From: Streptomyces lasiicapitis
GTDB lineage: Bacteria > Actinomycetota > Actinomycetes > Streptomycetales > Streptomycetaceae
Direction: 5' to 3'
Assembly (NCBI RefSeq): GCF_014646335.1
Contig: NZ_BMNG01000004.1
Location: 376,638 to 440,637, forward strand
Length of the DNA stretch: 64,000 bases
Part shown: positions 53,310 to 62,513 of the stretch, in pieces
How positions within the stretch are numbered: position 1 is the stretch's first letter
Layout: each line of letters opens with the position of its first letter
Program-made: the position numbers and the translations under genes
The notes under the pieces: generated by a model
Databases searched by the model: none
What the model was told of the DNA's origin: nothing
The model's input: only the letters and a program-made list of their open reading frames with translations

Positions 53310-54104
53310 TCAGCCCCTGGGGAATTCGCCGCCGTCCACGACGAGATTGCTCCCGGTCAGCCAGCTCGCCCGGTCGGACATGAGGAACAGCACCGCGTCG
53401 GCGATGTCGTCGGGCCGGCCGTCGCGGCCCAGCGGCGCGGTGTCGTCGGCGCTGGTCGGGCCCGGCTCCGCGCCCATGCGCGCGGACACCTCCGCCCACT
53501 GCTCCCGGGTCGCCTCGCCGCCGGGCGTTGCGGTCCTGCCGGGGGACACGGTGTTGACCCGGATCCCGAACGGGGCCAACTCCAGGGCAAGGCCCCGGCT
53601 GTAGTTGTCCAGCGCCGCCTTCGCCGCCGTGTAGTGCAGGAACGGTGGGGCCACAGTGGGGACCGCGGCCGAGGAGACGTGCACGATCACCCCGGAACGC
53701 CGTTCCCGCATCCCCGGTGCCAGCAGCGCGTCCAGCCGCACCGACGCCAGGAGGTTCAGGTCAAGCGCGTCCTGCCACTGCTCGTCGGGGATGGCCAGGG
53801 CACCCTCGTGCGGTCCCGCGCCGCCCGCGTTGTGGACCAGGACGTCCACCCCGCCGAGCTGCTTCTCCGCGGCCTCGGCGAGCGCCTGCGCGCCGGCCCG
53901 TGTCCGCACGTCGGCCTCCACGAAGGCGGCCCCGTCCGGCACGGTGTTCGTCGCCGACCTCGCGGTCGTGAGCACTTCGGCGCCCGCGTCGAGGAGTTGG
54001 CGTACGACGGCCGCCCCGATTCCGCGAGAGCCACCTGTCACCAGGGCGCGCTTTCCCGCGAGTTCCCGTATTCCCGATCCCGATCCATTCGTGTTGGTGG
54101 CCAT
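53310..54104 (-). CDS. short-chain dehydrogenase/reductase (SDR)
   Basis: A 264-residue classical SDR with VTGGSRGIG near 22, HNAGG near 88 and YTAAK near 152 (Ser in VHVSSAAVP). ATG 54104 follows a GAGAGGA site. The two SDRs are about as alike as general family members, so they are not a recent duplication. Divergent from the GlxA-type regulator gene across about 190 bp; it is the likely regulated target of it. Confidence 0.89.
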   Translation of the reverse strand: MATNTNGSGSGIRELAGKRALVTGGSRGIGAAVVRQLLDAGAEVLTTARSATNTVPDGAAFVEADVRTRAGAQALAEAAEKQLGGVDVLVHNAGGAGPHEGALAIPDEQWQDALDLNLLASVRLDALLAPGMRERRSGVIVHVSSAAVPTVAPPFLHYTAAKAALDNYSRGLALELAPFGIRVNTVSPGRTATPGGEATREQWAEVSARMGAEPGPTSADDTAPLGRDGRPDDIADAVLFLMSDRASWLTGSNLVVDGGEFPRG

Positions 54105-54290
54105 GCCGCCGGTCCTCTCGATCGCGCGATTGCTTAACGGTTTTGACGGTACGTACGGAAAGGAGCGCGAGGCAAAGACGAAATATCAGCAGGTGCCATA
54201 GGGAAGTCCTATGGCACCCCGGGACGTGATGTCCGGATGTGACAGTCAGCCGTCATTGCGGCCATGCGCCACAGTGCGGAGGATGGGGAC

Positions 54291-55283
54291 ATGCCCCTTC
54301 CGCACCGGGTCGTCATCGCGGTCTTCCCCGATGTCGACCTCCTCGACGTCACCGGCCCGGCCGAGGTCTTCGCGCTGGCCAACCGGCAGGCCGCGGGCCG
54401 CGCCCGGTACCAGGTCCGGCTCGCCGGTCCTGCCGCCGGTGAGGTGCGGACGTCGGCGGGTGTGCGGCTGCTCGCCGACCTGGGCTTCGACGAGGTCGGC
54501 GGGGACGTGGACACCCTGCTGGTGCCGGGCGCGGTCGACCTGACCGCCGACGGGCCCCGGGCCCGGATCGACCCCGATGTCGTGGCCTGGGTGAAGGGGA
54601 CCGCGCCGCACGCCCGGCGGGTGGCGTCCGTGTGTGTGGGCGCGCACGTACTGGCGGCGGCCGGGCTGCTCGACGGGATGACGGCGACCACGCACTGGTC
54701 GACCGCCGCGCAGCTCGCCGCCGAGCATCCGTCGGTGACGGTCGACCCGGACCCCATCTTCGTCCGCACGGACCGCGGCCGGGTGTGGACCGGCGCCGGG
54801 ATCAGCGCCTGCCTGGACCTCGCGCTCGCGCTGGTGGCGGAGGACCTGGGGGAGGAGATCGCGCTCGCGGTGGCGCGGGACTTGGTGATGTACCTCAAAC
54901 GGCAGGGCGGGCAGAGCCAGTTCTCCGTGCCGTTGAGTCGGCCCGCGTCCGCCCGGCGCGACATCGACGAGCTGCGGCTGTGGATCGCCGACCACCTCGA
55001 CGAGGACCTGTCGGCGGAGGTGCTCGCGGCCCGGATGTGCCTGAGCGAGCGGCACTTCGCCCGCGTCTTCAAACAGGAGACGGGGGCCAGCCCGGCCGCC
55101 TACGTCGAGGCCGCCCGGGTCGAGGTGGCCCGGCGGCTGTTGGAGACCACCGACGTCCCCCTCGACCGGGTCGCGGCCGGGGCGGGGCTCGGCTCGGCGG
55201 AGACCCTGCACCGTTCGTTCAGGCGACAGCTCGCGACGACGCCCGCCGCGTACCGCCGCCGCTTCCGCACACAGACCCCCTGA
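54291..55283 (+). CDS. GlxA-family transcriptional regulator (DJ-1/PfpI plus AraC HTH)
   Basis: A 330-residue two-domain regulator: an N-terminal DJ-1/PfpI-like amidotransferase domain (RVVIAVFPDVDLLDVTGPAEVFALAN; cysteine in VCVGAHVLAAAGLLDG) and a C-terminal AraC double HTH (residues ~225-330, LRLWIADHLDEDLSAEVLAARMCLSERHFARVFKQETGASPAAYVEAARVEVARRLL). Start ATG 54291 is preferred because a GGAGG lies 8 bp upstream; ATG 54264 is an alternative. It sits between the SDR pair and the isochorismatase-like gene. Confidence 0.9.
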   Translation: MPLPHRVVIAVFPDVDLLDVTGPAEVFALANRQAAGRARYQVRLAGPAAGEVRTSAGVRLLADLGFDEVGGDVDTLLVPGAVDLTADGPRARIDPDVVAWVKGTAPHARRVASVCVGAHVLAAAGLLDGMTATTHWSTAAQLAAEHPSVTVDPDPIFVRTDRGRVWTGAGISACLDLALALVAEDLGEEIALAVARDLVMYLKRQGGQSQFSVPLSRPASARRDIDELRLWIADHLDEDLSAEVLAARMCLSERHFARVFKQETGASPAAYVEAARVEVARRLLETTDVPLDRVAAGAGLGSAETLHRSFRRQLATTPAAYRRRFRTQTP

Positions 55284-55328
55284 CGACCCTTCACTTCACT
55301 TCACTCACCGCGGGCCATCCCCGCCCGC

Positions 55329-55356
55329 AGGCATGGCGAAGAGCTTCGCCATGCCT
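55329..55356. terminator. 13-bp hairpin between the GlxA-type regulator and isochorismatase-like genes
   Basis: AGGCATGGCGAAG (55329-55341) and CTTCGCCATGCCT (55344-55356) are exact inverted repeats with only two bases between. It lies 46 bp after the regulator stop and 48 bp before the next ATG. It could be a terminator for the regulator gene or, being nearly a continuous palindrome, an operator for the hydrolase gene. Confidence 0.6.
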
Positions 55357-55403
55357 CGATTCCCTCTCAACCCACCTCTCAACTCCCTTACGAAAGGCAC
55401 CCC

Positions 55404-56042
55404 ATGAGCACCGACAAGCCCTCCGCCAACCAGCCCTCCACCACCCTGCGCGACGTCATCGGCCTCGACAACAATCCGCCCAAGCTGAGCGACTCCGTAC
55501 TCATCCTGATCGACTTCCAGAACACCTACCGCACTGGTGTCATGGCCCTGGAAGGCGCCGAGGAAGCCCTCGCGGCCGGCGCCCGCCTCCTGGAGCGCGC
55601 CCGTGCCGCGGGCACCCCGGTCGTGCACATCATCAACGACGGCGGCGAGAACACTCCGTACGACATCCGCGCCCACATCGGCGCCATCAGCGACGAGGTC
55701 GCCCCGGCGGACGGCGAGACGGTCGTGGTCAAGCAGTTCCCCAACTCCTTCCACGCCACCGAACTCGAGAAGACCCTGACGGATCTGGGTGTCGCCCCCG
55801 GCAGCGGCAAGGACCTGGTGCTCGCTGGCTTCATGACGCACATGTGCGTCAACTACACGGCCCAGGGCGCCTTCAACCTCGGCTACCGCCCGACCGTCGT
55901 GGCCGAGGCGACCGCCACCCGCTCCCTCACCACCCCCGACGGCACGCCCCTCCCCGCCGCAAGCCTCCACACCGCGGCCCTGACCACCATCACCGACCTG
56001 TTCGGCACCGTCGTGCCCACGGTGGACGCCCTGCCCGTGTGA
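55404..56042 (+). CDS. isochorismatase-family cysteine hydrolase
   Basis: A 212-residue alpha/beta hydrolase of the nicotinamidase/isochorismatase fold. The triad is intact: Asp in LILIDFQN (D37), Lys in VVKQFPNSF (K110) and Cys in GFMTHMCVNYTA (C148). It would hydrolyse an amide or related bond in the cytoplasm. ATG 55404 follows ACGAAAGGCACCCC. Adjacent to the GlxA-type regulator, a pairing common in Streptomyces. Confidence 0.91.
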   Translation: MSTDKPSANQPSTTLRDVIGLDNNPPKLSDSVLILIDFQNTYRTGVMALEGAEEALAAGARLLERARAAGTPVVHIINDGGENTPYDIRAHIGAISDEVAPADGETVVVKQFPNSFHATELEKTLTDLGVAPGSGKDLVLAGFMTHMCVNYTAQGAFNLGYRPTVVAEATATRSLTTPDGTPLPAASLHTAALTTITDLFGTVVPTVDALPV

Positions 56043-56096
56043 CAACCCGGGACGCGCCGCCGAACTGTGCGTAACCTGCGGTAAGGAGGTGGCGGC

Positions 56097-57035
56097 ATGC
56101 GTGAGGCGGACGCCGGGCTCTTTGGGCCCTCGTCGGTTACCTGGCAGGTGCACGGGGATCCCATGATGTGGGTGGCGGGGGTGCGGGCGCTGTACTTGCA
56201 GGCGCTGCATCCGCGCGCCGTGCGGGGTGTCATGCAGAACTCGGACTTCCGGAAGGACGCCTGGGGGAGGCTGATGCGTACGGCCCACTTCGTGGGGACC
56301 ACGACGTACGGGACCACCGAGGCCGCGGAGAAGGCGGGGGCGCGGGTCCGGAAGATTCATACGATGCTGTCGGCCGTCGATCCGGACACGGGGGAGCGGT
56401 ACGGGGTCGACGAGCCCGAGCTGCTGCTGTGGGTGCACTGTGCGGAGATCGACTCCTATCTTCACGTGGTGCGCCGCTCCGGGTTCCGGATGAGTCACGC
56501 GGCCGCCGACCGGTACGTCGCCGAACACCGCGAGAGCGCCCGTCTGGTGGGGCTCGACCCCGGCGACGTACCGGCGTCCACGGCCGAACTGGCCGCCTAT
56601 TTCGAGAAGGTGCGGCCCGATCTCGCCGCAGGACCCGAGGCGCGTGCCGTCGACGACTTTCTCCAACGGCCGCCGACGCGGGCCCTGTTCGTCCCGGCGC
56701 GCGACCTGCTGTGGCGGCGCGTCGCCAACCTCGCGTACGCGTCGCTGCCCCGCCACGCCCACGAGCTGTACGGCAGGCCCGTCCCCGCGCCCCGGACGGT
56801 CACCCGCCGCCTGGTCACCACCGGCACCCTGCTGCGCCTGATCCCCAACCGTGTCCGCTGGCAACTCCCGCCGAAGCACATCCTGCGCGCCATGGCCCGC
56901 CTCGGCCCCGGCAGCCGCCCCGACCCGCGCAAAGTCCCGTACAAAGTCGACAGACGGGACGCCATACTGGACGGGCCGGGGAGGGCGCAGCGAGGCAACG
57001 GGGGCGACGGCACGCGATGGCGGACACCAGGCTGA
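56097..57035 (+). CDS. oxygenase MpaB family protein (DUF2236)
   Basis: A 312-residue helical protein of the latex-clearing/MpaB family: GDPMMWVAGVRALYLQALHPRAVRGV, then RTAHFVGTTTYGT, and the conserved LLWVHCAEIDSYLHVVRR. Family members are haem-dependent oxygenases acting on hydrophobic substrates. The start ATG 56097 has an ideal AAGGAGG site. Its last 19 bp overlap the start of the protein kinase gene, so the two are co-expressed; the C-terminus is Arg/Gly-rich. Confidence 0.86.
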   Translation: MREADAGLFGPSSVTWQVHGDPMMWVAGVRALYLQALHPRAVRGVMQNSDFRKDAWGRLMRTAHFVGTTTYGTTEAAEKAGARVRKIHTMLSAVDPDTGERYGVDEPELLLWVHCAEIDSYLHVVRRSGFRMSHAAADRYVAEHRESARLVGLDPGDVPASTAELAAYFEKVRPDLAAGPEARAVDDFLQRPPTRALFVPARDLLWRRVANLAYASLPRHAHELYGRPVPAPRTVTRRLVTTGTLLRLIPNRVRWQLPPKHILRAMARLGPGSRPDPRKVPYKVDRRDAILDGPGRAQRGNGGDGTRWRTPG

Positions 57036-59290
57036 TCCAGGGCCGGTATCGACAGCTCGACCTGATCGGTCGGGGCGGCATGGGCGAAGTGTGGCGGGCG
57101 CGCGACGAATCGCTCGGCCGCGAAGTCGCCGTCAAGTGCCTCAAGCCGCTCGGGCCGCAGCACGACCAGTCGTTCACGCGGGTCCTGCGGGAGCGGTTCC
57201 GGCGCGAGGCGCGGGTCGCGGCGGCGCTCCAGCACCGCGGAGTGACCGTCGTGCACGACTTCGGGGAGCACGACGGTGTCCTGTTCCTGGTGATGGAGCT
57301 GCTCCAAGGGCGCAACCTCAGCCAGCTCCTGGAGGACAACAGACAGCACCCACTGCCCGTCGCCGACGTCGTGGACATCGCCGACCAGGTCGCCTCCGCG
57401 CTCGCGTACACCCATGAACAGGGCATCGTGCACCGCGACTTGAAGCCCGCCAACATCATGCGGCTCATCGACGGCACGGTGAAGATCTGCGACTTCGGGA
57501 TCGCGCGGCTCGGCCACGACATCGGCTTCACCTCCCGGCTCACCGGCACGGGCATCGCCATGGGCACCCCGCACTACATGTCGCCCGAGCAGATCAGCGG
57601 CGCCGAGGTCGACCAGCGCAGCGACCTGTACTCCTTCGGCTGTGTGCTGTACGAACTGGCCACCGGAGCCCCGCCGTTCGACCTGGAGGACGCCTGGGCG
57701 GTGCTCGTCGGGCACCGTGACACACCGCCCGAGCCGCCGCGCCGCCACCGCGGCGAGCTGCCCGTGTACTTCGACCGGATCGTCCTCGACCTGCTCGCCA
57801 AACAGCCCGACGAACGGCCCCGCGACGCCCGGGAGTTGGGCCGCCGCATCGTCGCGGGCCGCAGCGCGCCCGCGCCCCTCGCGTACGTGCCGACCGTCGT
57901 CTCGTCGCCCCTGCGCCGCCCTGAGCCCACGCCGCAGCGTCGTGAGCCCGCGCCGCACGTCCGGCGCGAGCCCGCCCTGCCGTCCTGGACGCGCGGCATG
58001 ACCACCGGCCACAAGGCGACCGGCGCCGGCCTGCGCACCACCCCGCCGGACGCCGCGGCGGGCCTCACCGGGGAGTGGATCCCGCGCGCCACCGGCCGCC
58101 ACACCGTCGTGCCGCCGCCCGCCCCGGAGCGGCCCGCGCCCGCGCCGTCCGTGGTCGCCTCCCTGGTCAGCCGCCACAACGCGGGCCTGAGCCTGGGCCG
58201 TCTCGGCCGCTGGGCGGAGGCGGGGGAGGTGCACCGCGCGGTCGCCGCCGAACGCGAGCACGTGCTCGGCCCCGACCACCCCGACACCCTCGCCAGCCGC
58301 TACGAGGTGGGCTTCACGCTCAGCCGCACCGGGCGCCCCGCGGACGCGCTGCGTGAGTACGGCCGCGTCGCCGAGGGACGCGAACGCGCCCTGGGAGCCG
58401 AGCACTTGGAGACCCTCGCGGCCCGGCAGGAGATGGCGTACGTACTCGGCCAGCTCGGGCGGCACTTCGAGGCACACCAGGTGTACACGCAGGTGCTCGC
58501 GGTGAGGGAGCGGGCCGCGGGACCCGACCACCCCGACACCCTGCGATGTCGCCACAACCTGGCCTTCAACCTCAGCCGCCTCGGCCGTCTGGAGGACTCC
58601 TACCGGCTGGCCCGGGAAGTCGCCGTCGCGCGGGCCCGCGTCCTCGGCGCCACGCATCCCGACACACTCGTCACACGGTACGAAGTCGCGTACGCCCTTG
58701 GCCAGTTGGGGCGGTGGCCGGAGGCCCTGCACACCTACCGCGAGGTGGCCGACGCCCGGATCAGGGCGCTCGGCGCCGACCACCCCGACACCCTCGCCGC
58801 GCGCTACGAGGTCGGCATCAGCCTCGGCCGCCTCGGCCGCAGCGCCGAGGCCCTGGAGCTGTACCGCGCCCTCATCGACGACCGCACCCGCGTCAACGGC
58901 CCCGCCGACCCCGAGACCCTGCGCGCCCGCCACGGCCTCGGCGTGAACCTGGGCCGCCTCGGCCGCTGGGAGGAGGCGCTCGTCGAGGCCCGCGACGTGT
59001 GCGCGATCCGGGAACGGGTCCTCGGCGGCAACCACCCCGACACCCTGGTCAGCCGCCGCGAGGTGGCCGTCGGCCTGGGCTGGCTCGGCCGCTGGCCCGA
59101 CGCCCTCACCGAGTACCGCCGCGTCGCCTCCGCCCGCGAACAGGTCCTCGGCCCCGGCCACCCCGACACCCTCGCCAGCCGCAACGACGAGGCCCACTGC
59201 CTGGAACAGCTCGGCCGCGGTACGGAGGCGGTGGAGCTGTACCGGAGGGTGGCGGCGCTGCGGCAGCAGCGGGCGTCCGGGGCGCACTGA
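57017..59290 (+). CDS. Ser/Thr protein kinase with nine C-terminal TPR-like repeats
   Basis: A 757-residue protein. A complete kinase domain fills residues ~10-285: glycine loop GRGGMGEVW, Lys in VAVK (K40), HRDLKPAN (D141), DFG (159-161) and GTPHYMSPEQ. A Pro/Arg-rich linker follows (about 285-380), with no membrane helix, so it is a soluble kinase. Residues ~383-757 are nine ~42-residue kinesin-light-chain-like TPR units (pattern G-DHPDTLASRYE..LGRLGRWAEAL..YR). It overlaps the MpaB oxygenase gene by 19 bp. Confidence 0.92.
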   Translation: MADTRLIQGRYRQLDLIGRGGMGEVWRARDESLGREVAVKCLKPLGPQHDQSFTRVLRERFRREARVAAALQHRGVTVVHDFGEHDGVLFLVMELLQGRNLSQLLEDNRQHPLPVADVVDIADQVASALAYTHEQGIVHRDLKPANIMRLIDGTVKICDFGIARLGHDIGFTSRLTGTGIAMGTPHYMSPEQISGAEVDQRSDLYSFGCVLYELATGAPPFDLEDAWAVLVGHRDTPPEPPRRHRGELPVYFDRIVLDLLAKQPDERPRDARELGRRIVAGRSAPAPLAYVPTVVSSPLRRPEPTPQRREPAPHVRREPALPSWTRGMTTGHKATGAGLRTTPPDAAAGLTGEWIPRATGRHTVVPPPAPERPAPAPSVVASLVSRHNAGLSLGRLGRWAEAGEVHRAVAAEREHVLGPDHPDTLASRYEVGFTLSRTGRPADALREYGRVAEGRERALGAEHLETLAARQEMAYVLGQLGRHFEAHQVYTQVLAVRERAAGPDHPDTLRCRHNLAFNLSRLGRLEDSYRLAREVAVARARVLGATHPDTLVTRYEVAYALGQLGRWPEALHTYREVADARIRALGADHPDTLAARYEVGISLGRLGRSAEALELYRALIDDRTRVNGPADPETLRARHGLGVNLGRLGRWEEALVEARDVCAIRERVLGGNHPDTLVSRREVAVGLGWLGRWPDALTEYRRVASAREQVLGPGHPDTLASRNDEAHCLEQLGRGTEAVELYRRVAALRQQRASGAH

Positions 59291-59326
59291 GGCCCGGGGC
59301 GCGGCCCGCGCGCCCCCTCAAGCCGG

Positions 59327-59986
59327 TCAGCCGCGGAGCTGGACGGGCGCGCGCATCTGGGCCAGCTCCGGGTCGCCGGAATCGTCCAGCGGGGTGCCCT
59401 CCGGGTACCGGGCGCAGTCGGCGTACCCGACGACGTTCAGGCGACCGGCGGGGTAGGCGGTGACCGACACCGACGCGTTGCCCTCCGGAGGCGCCACCTT
59501 CAGGCGGAGCCAATGCCGGTTGTTGTCGTACGAGACGACCTTCCAGCCCTCCCGGGTCAGCTCCTTCTTCGCGTGCTGCAGGGCGGTGACCGCCCGGTCG
59601 TGGGGGACGTCGCGGAGCGTCCAGTCGTAGCTGACGTTGACGACGTGCGGTTCGCTGGAGGGTGAGGCGCTGAGGCCTTCGCCCCAATTGCGCATGCCCC
59701 GCCGGTGGCAGCCGTAGCCCTTGGCCTCCGCGCCGACCCCGGACCGCTCGGTGTCGAGCCGGGCGTCCGGCAGGGCGAGGGCGTCGTACACCGTCTGCGT
59801 ACGCTCGTCGATCCTGCGGGACGAGGCCGCCGGATCGGCGACGGGATACGGGTCGCCCCGCCAGACGCCCTCGAACCACAGCCCGGCGCCGACGATGGCC
59901 GCGAGCGCCGCGGCGCCTCCCACACCTGCCACTGCCACGGTCCTCGCCTTGATGGGGCGCGCGGGGTCGACGAGATTCTTTGCCAT
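59327..59986 (-). CDS. hypothetical membrane-anchored protein
   Basis: A 219-residue protein with one N-terminal membrane segment (about residues 17-40, TVAVAGVGGAAALAAIVGAGLWF) and an extracellular domain with two visible cysteines (YGCHRRG, YADCARYP) that might pair. The N-terminus is MAKNLVDPARPIKART; an ATG 36 bp upstream is less likely. Convergent with the kinase gene, with a 36-bp gap. No family recognised. Confidence 0.75.
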   Translation of the reverse strand: MAKNLVDPARPIKARTVAVAGVGGAAALAAIVGAGLWFEGVWRGDPYPVADPAASSRRIDERTQTVYDALALPDARLDTERSGVGAEAKGYGCHRRGMRNWGEGLSASPSSEPHVVNVSYDWTLRDVPHDRAVTALQHAKKELTREGWKVVSYDNNRHWLRLKVAPPEGNASVSVTAYPAGRLNVVGYADCARYPEGTPLDDSGDPELAQMRAPVQLRG

Positions 59987-60109
59987 GCGGGCATCGTGCG
60001 ATGGCGGCCGGGCGGCGGGCATGAGTACGCGTACTCAGCGGCGCACAGGGACATCCGAAAATCCGTCCGCGCACCCGCTCGTCCGCCCGATTCCGTGCTA
60101 CCAAGGATC

Positions 60110-61669
60110 ATGCGATCCAGCTACGACGTCGTAGTAGTCGGAGGCGGCCACAACGCCCTGGTGGCGGCCGCCTACCTGGCCAGGGCGGGGCAGTCGGTGC
60201 TGCTCCTGGAGCGGCTGAGGGAACCCGGCGGAGCCACCGTGTCGACGCGTCCGTTCCCCGGCATGGACGCCAACCTCTCCCGCTACTCGTACTTGGTGAG
60301 CCTGCTGCCGAGGAAGATCGTGCGGGATCTCGACCTGGACTTCCGGGTCCGTACGCGCACGGTGTCGTCGTACACCCCGACGGTCCGCGACGGCCGTCCC
60401 ACCGGTCTCCTGGTGGGCGGCGGCGAGGCCCGCACGCGGGAGGCGTTCGCGCGGCTCACCGGTGGCGACCGTGAGTACGAGGCCTGGCGGGAGTTCTACG
60501 CCCTCACGGCCCACGTCGCCGCGAAGGTGTTCCCCACGCTCACGGAACCCCTGCCCGCGAAGGCGGAACTGCGCCGCGTGGTGGACGACGACACGGCGTG
60601 GCGCACGCTCTTCGAGGAGCCCATCGGCAAGGCCGTCGAGGCGCGGTTCGCGGACGACCTGGTGCGCGGCGTGGTCCTCACGGACGCGCTGATCGGCACG
60701 TTCAGCGACGCCCACGACCCGTCGCTGCGGCAGAACCGCTGCTTCCTCTACCACGTGATCGGCGGCGGCACCGGCGACTGGAACGTCCCCGTCGGCGGCA
60801 TGGGCGCCCTCACCCGCGCCCTCACCGACGCGGCCCGTGCGGCCGGCGCGGAGCTGCGCGGCGGCCACGAGGTGACCCGCGTCGAGACCGACGGGCAGCG
60901 CGCCGAGGTGACGTACCGGACCGAGGACGGCGAGGGCACGGTCGGCGCCGGACACGTCCTCGTGGGGGCCTCGCCCCAGCAACTCGCCACCTTGACCGGC
61001 GACACCCCGCCGCCCCCGGCCGAGGGCGCGCAGCTCAAGGTGAACATGCTCCTGAAGCGGCTGCCCGCCCTGCGGGACCCGGACGTCGACCCGCGGGACG
61101 CCTTCGCGGGGACCTTCCACATCGCGGAGGGGTACGAGGAACTGGCGCGGGCGTACGCGGAGGCGGCGGCGGGCGGGCTGCCCGCGGCCCCGCCGTCCGA
61201 GATCTACTGCCACTCCCTGACCGACCCGACCATCCTCGGCCAGGACCTCGTCGACCGCGGCTGCCACACCCTGACTCTCTTCGGCCTGCACACCCCGGCC
61301 CGCCTCTTCACCGACGCCACCAACGACGTGGTGCGCGCCGAACTGATGGCCTCGGCCCTCGCCCAACTGGACGCGCACCTCGCCGAGCCGATCGCCGACT
61401 GCCTGGCCACCGACGCGGACGGGCGCCCGTGCGTCGAGGCGAAGACCCCGCTCGACCTGGAGCGCGACCTGCGTCTGCCCGGCGGCAACATCTTCCACGG
61501 CGACCTGTCCTTTCCGTACGGGGACGACAACACTCCGGAGGGGAAGGGCCGTTGGGGCGTGGAGACACGGCACCCCAACGTCCACCTCTGCGGTGCGGGC
61601 GCGGTGCGCGGGGGCGGGGTCAGCGGGATCCCCGGGCACAACGCGGCCATGGCGGTATTGGGGCGATGA
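60110..61669 (+). CDS. PYROXD2-like phytoene-desaturase-family FAD oxidoreductase
   Basis: A 519-residue flavoprotein with the N-terminal FAD motif VVVVGGGHNALVAAAYLARAG followed by VLLLERLREPGGATVS. The middle holds FYALTAHVAAKVFPTLTEPLP and the C-terminal block CGAGAVRGGGVSGIPGHNAAMAV, which closes the FAD site. Proteins like PYROXD2 resemble carotenoid desaturases, but no carotenoid gene is nearby, so the substrate is open. It precedes a TetR gene on the same strand. Confidence 0.87.
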   Translation: MRSSYDVVVVGGGHNALVAAAYLARAGQSVLLLERLREPGGATVSTRPFPGMDANLSRYSYLVSLLPRKIVRDLDLDFRVRTRTVSSYTPTVRDGRPTGLLVGGGEARTREAFARLTGGDREYEAWREFYALTAHVAAKVFPTLTEPLPAKAELRRVVDDDTAWRTLFEEPIGKAVEARFADDLVRGVVLTDALIGTFSDAHDPSLRQNRCFLYHVIGGGTGDWNVPVGGMGALTRALTDAARAAGAELRGGHEVTRVETDGQRAEVTYRTEDGEGTVGAGHVLVGASPQQLATLTGDTPPPPAEGAQLKVNMLLKRLPALRDPDVDPRDAFAGTFHIAEGYEELARAYAEAAAGGLPAAPPSEIYCHSLTDPTILGQDLVDRGCHTLTLFGLHTPARLFTDATNDVVRAELMASALAQLDAHLAEPIADCLATDADGRPCVEAKTPLDLERDLRLPGGNIFHGDLSFPYGDDNTPEGKGRWGVETRHPNVHLCGAGAVRGGGVSGIPGHNAAMAVLGR

Positions 61670-61700
61670 GCTCCGGACGGGGAGCGGAACGCGCTGGTGT

Positions 61701-61715
61701 ACGGTCGGACACCGT
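61701..61715. promoter_or_regulatory. ACGGT/ACCGT inverted repeat before the TetR gene
   Basis: ACGGT (61701-61705) and ACCGT (61711-61715) flank 5 bp (CGGAC) in the 149-bp gap before the TetR gene at 61819. Just downstream, CTGAGGGGCGG is repeated twice. Candidate autoregulatory operator; evidence is only symmetry and position. Confidence 0.4.
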
Positions 61716-61818
61716 TCCATGCGCGAGGCTCCGCGGGGTGAGGAACGGTTCCCTGAGGGGCGGTTCCTGAGGGGCGGCCCCCCCCACGCGTGAGTGACAG
61801 AAACGAGAGGTACGCACG

Positions 61819-62466
61819 ATGGCTTCCCGACGCGGCGGTCGCGGCCAAGAGGAATCAGGCACCCCGACCTTCACCGAACAGGCCCGCCGCAGGCAGCTCA
61901 TCGAGTGCACGATCGACCTGATCTCCACCAAGGGCTACCCCGGGACGTCCCTGTCCGCCATCGCGGAACAGGCGGGCCTGTCCAAGGCGGCCGTCCTCTA
62001 CCACTTCTCGTCCAAGGACAACCTCACCCGCGCGACCCTGGACCACGTCCTCGGGGAGTTCACTGCGTACGTCGCCGAGCGTGTCGCGGCCGCACCGGAC
62101 CCGCGCGACGCGGTGATCGCGTACGTCCGCGCCATGATCGGCTACCAGCAGGCGCACCGCCGTCACGTCCGCGTCATCACGGAGATGCTCCTGGACGACC
62201 ACGGCGGCACCCGCCTCAAGACCCCCGGCAGCCACGACACCGCGGGCCGCATGCAGTCCCTCGCCGACCTCCTGACGGCAGGTCAACAGGCGGGCCGCTT
62301 CCGCTCGTTCGACCCCGTCACCGTCTCCCTCGCCGTCGGCGGCGCCATCGACGGCGTCATCAGCCACTGGCTCACCCACCCGGAACTCGACTTGGACGCG
62401 GCGGCGGACGAGCTGGAGAGGTTCACGCTGCACGCGATCGGGGCGGCCGGGAGCGGCGACCGCTGA
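61819..62466 (+). CDS. TetR-family transcriptional regulator
   Basis: A 215-residue regulator with HTH RRQLIECTIDLISTKGYPGTSLSAIAEQAGLSKAAVLYHFSSKDNLTRATLDHVL and a C-terminal ligand domain that ends LDAAADELERFTLHAI. ATG 61819 has a GAGAGG site. It is downstream of the PYROXD2-like gene on the same strand and convergent with another TetR gene, the stops being 50 bp apart. Confidence 0.9.
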   Translation: MASRRGGRGQEESGTPTFTEQARRRQLIECTIDLISTKGYPGTSLSAIAEQAGLSKAAVLYHFSSKDNLTRATLDHVLGEFTAYVAERVAAAPDPRDAVIAYVRAMIGYQQAHRRHVRVITEMLLDDHGGTRLKTPGSHDTAGRMQSLADLLTAGQQAGRFRSFDPVTVSLAVGGAIDGVISHWLTHPELDLDAAADELERFTLHAIGAAGSGDR

Positions 62467-62513
62467 GCCGGGCTGCTGGGCCGGTTGACGACGACGGTCG
62501 GCGGGGGCCCGCG

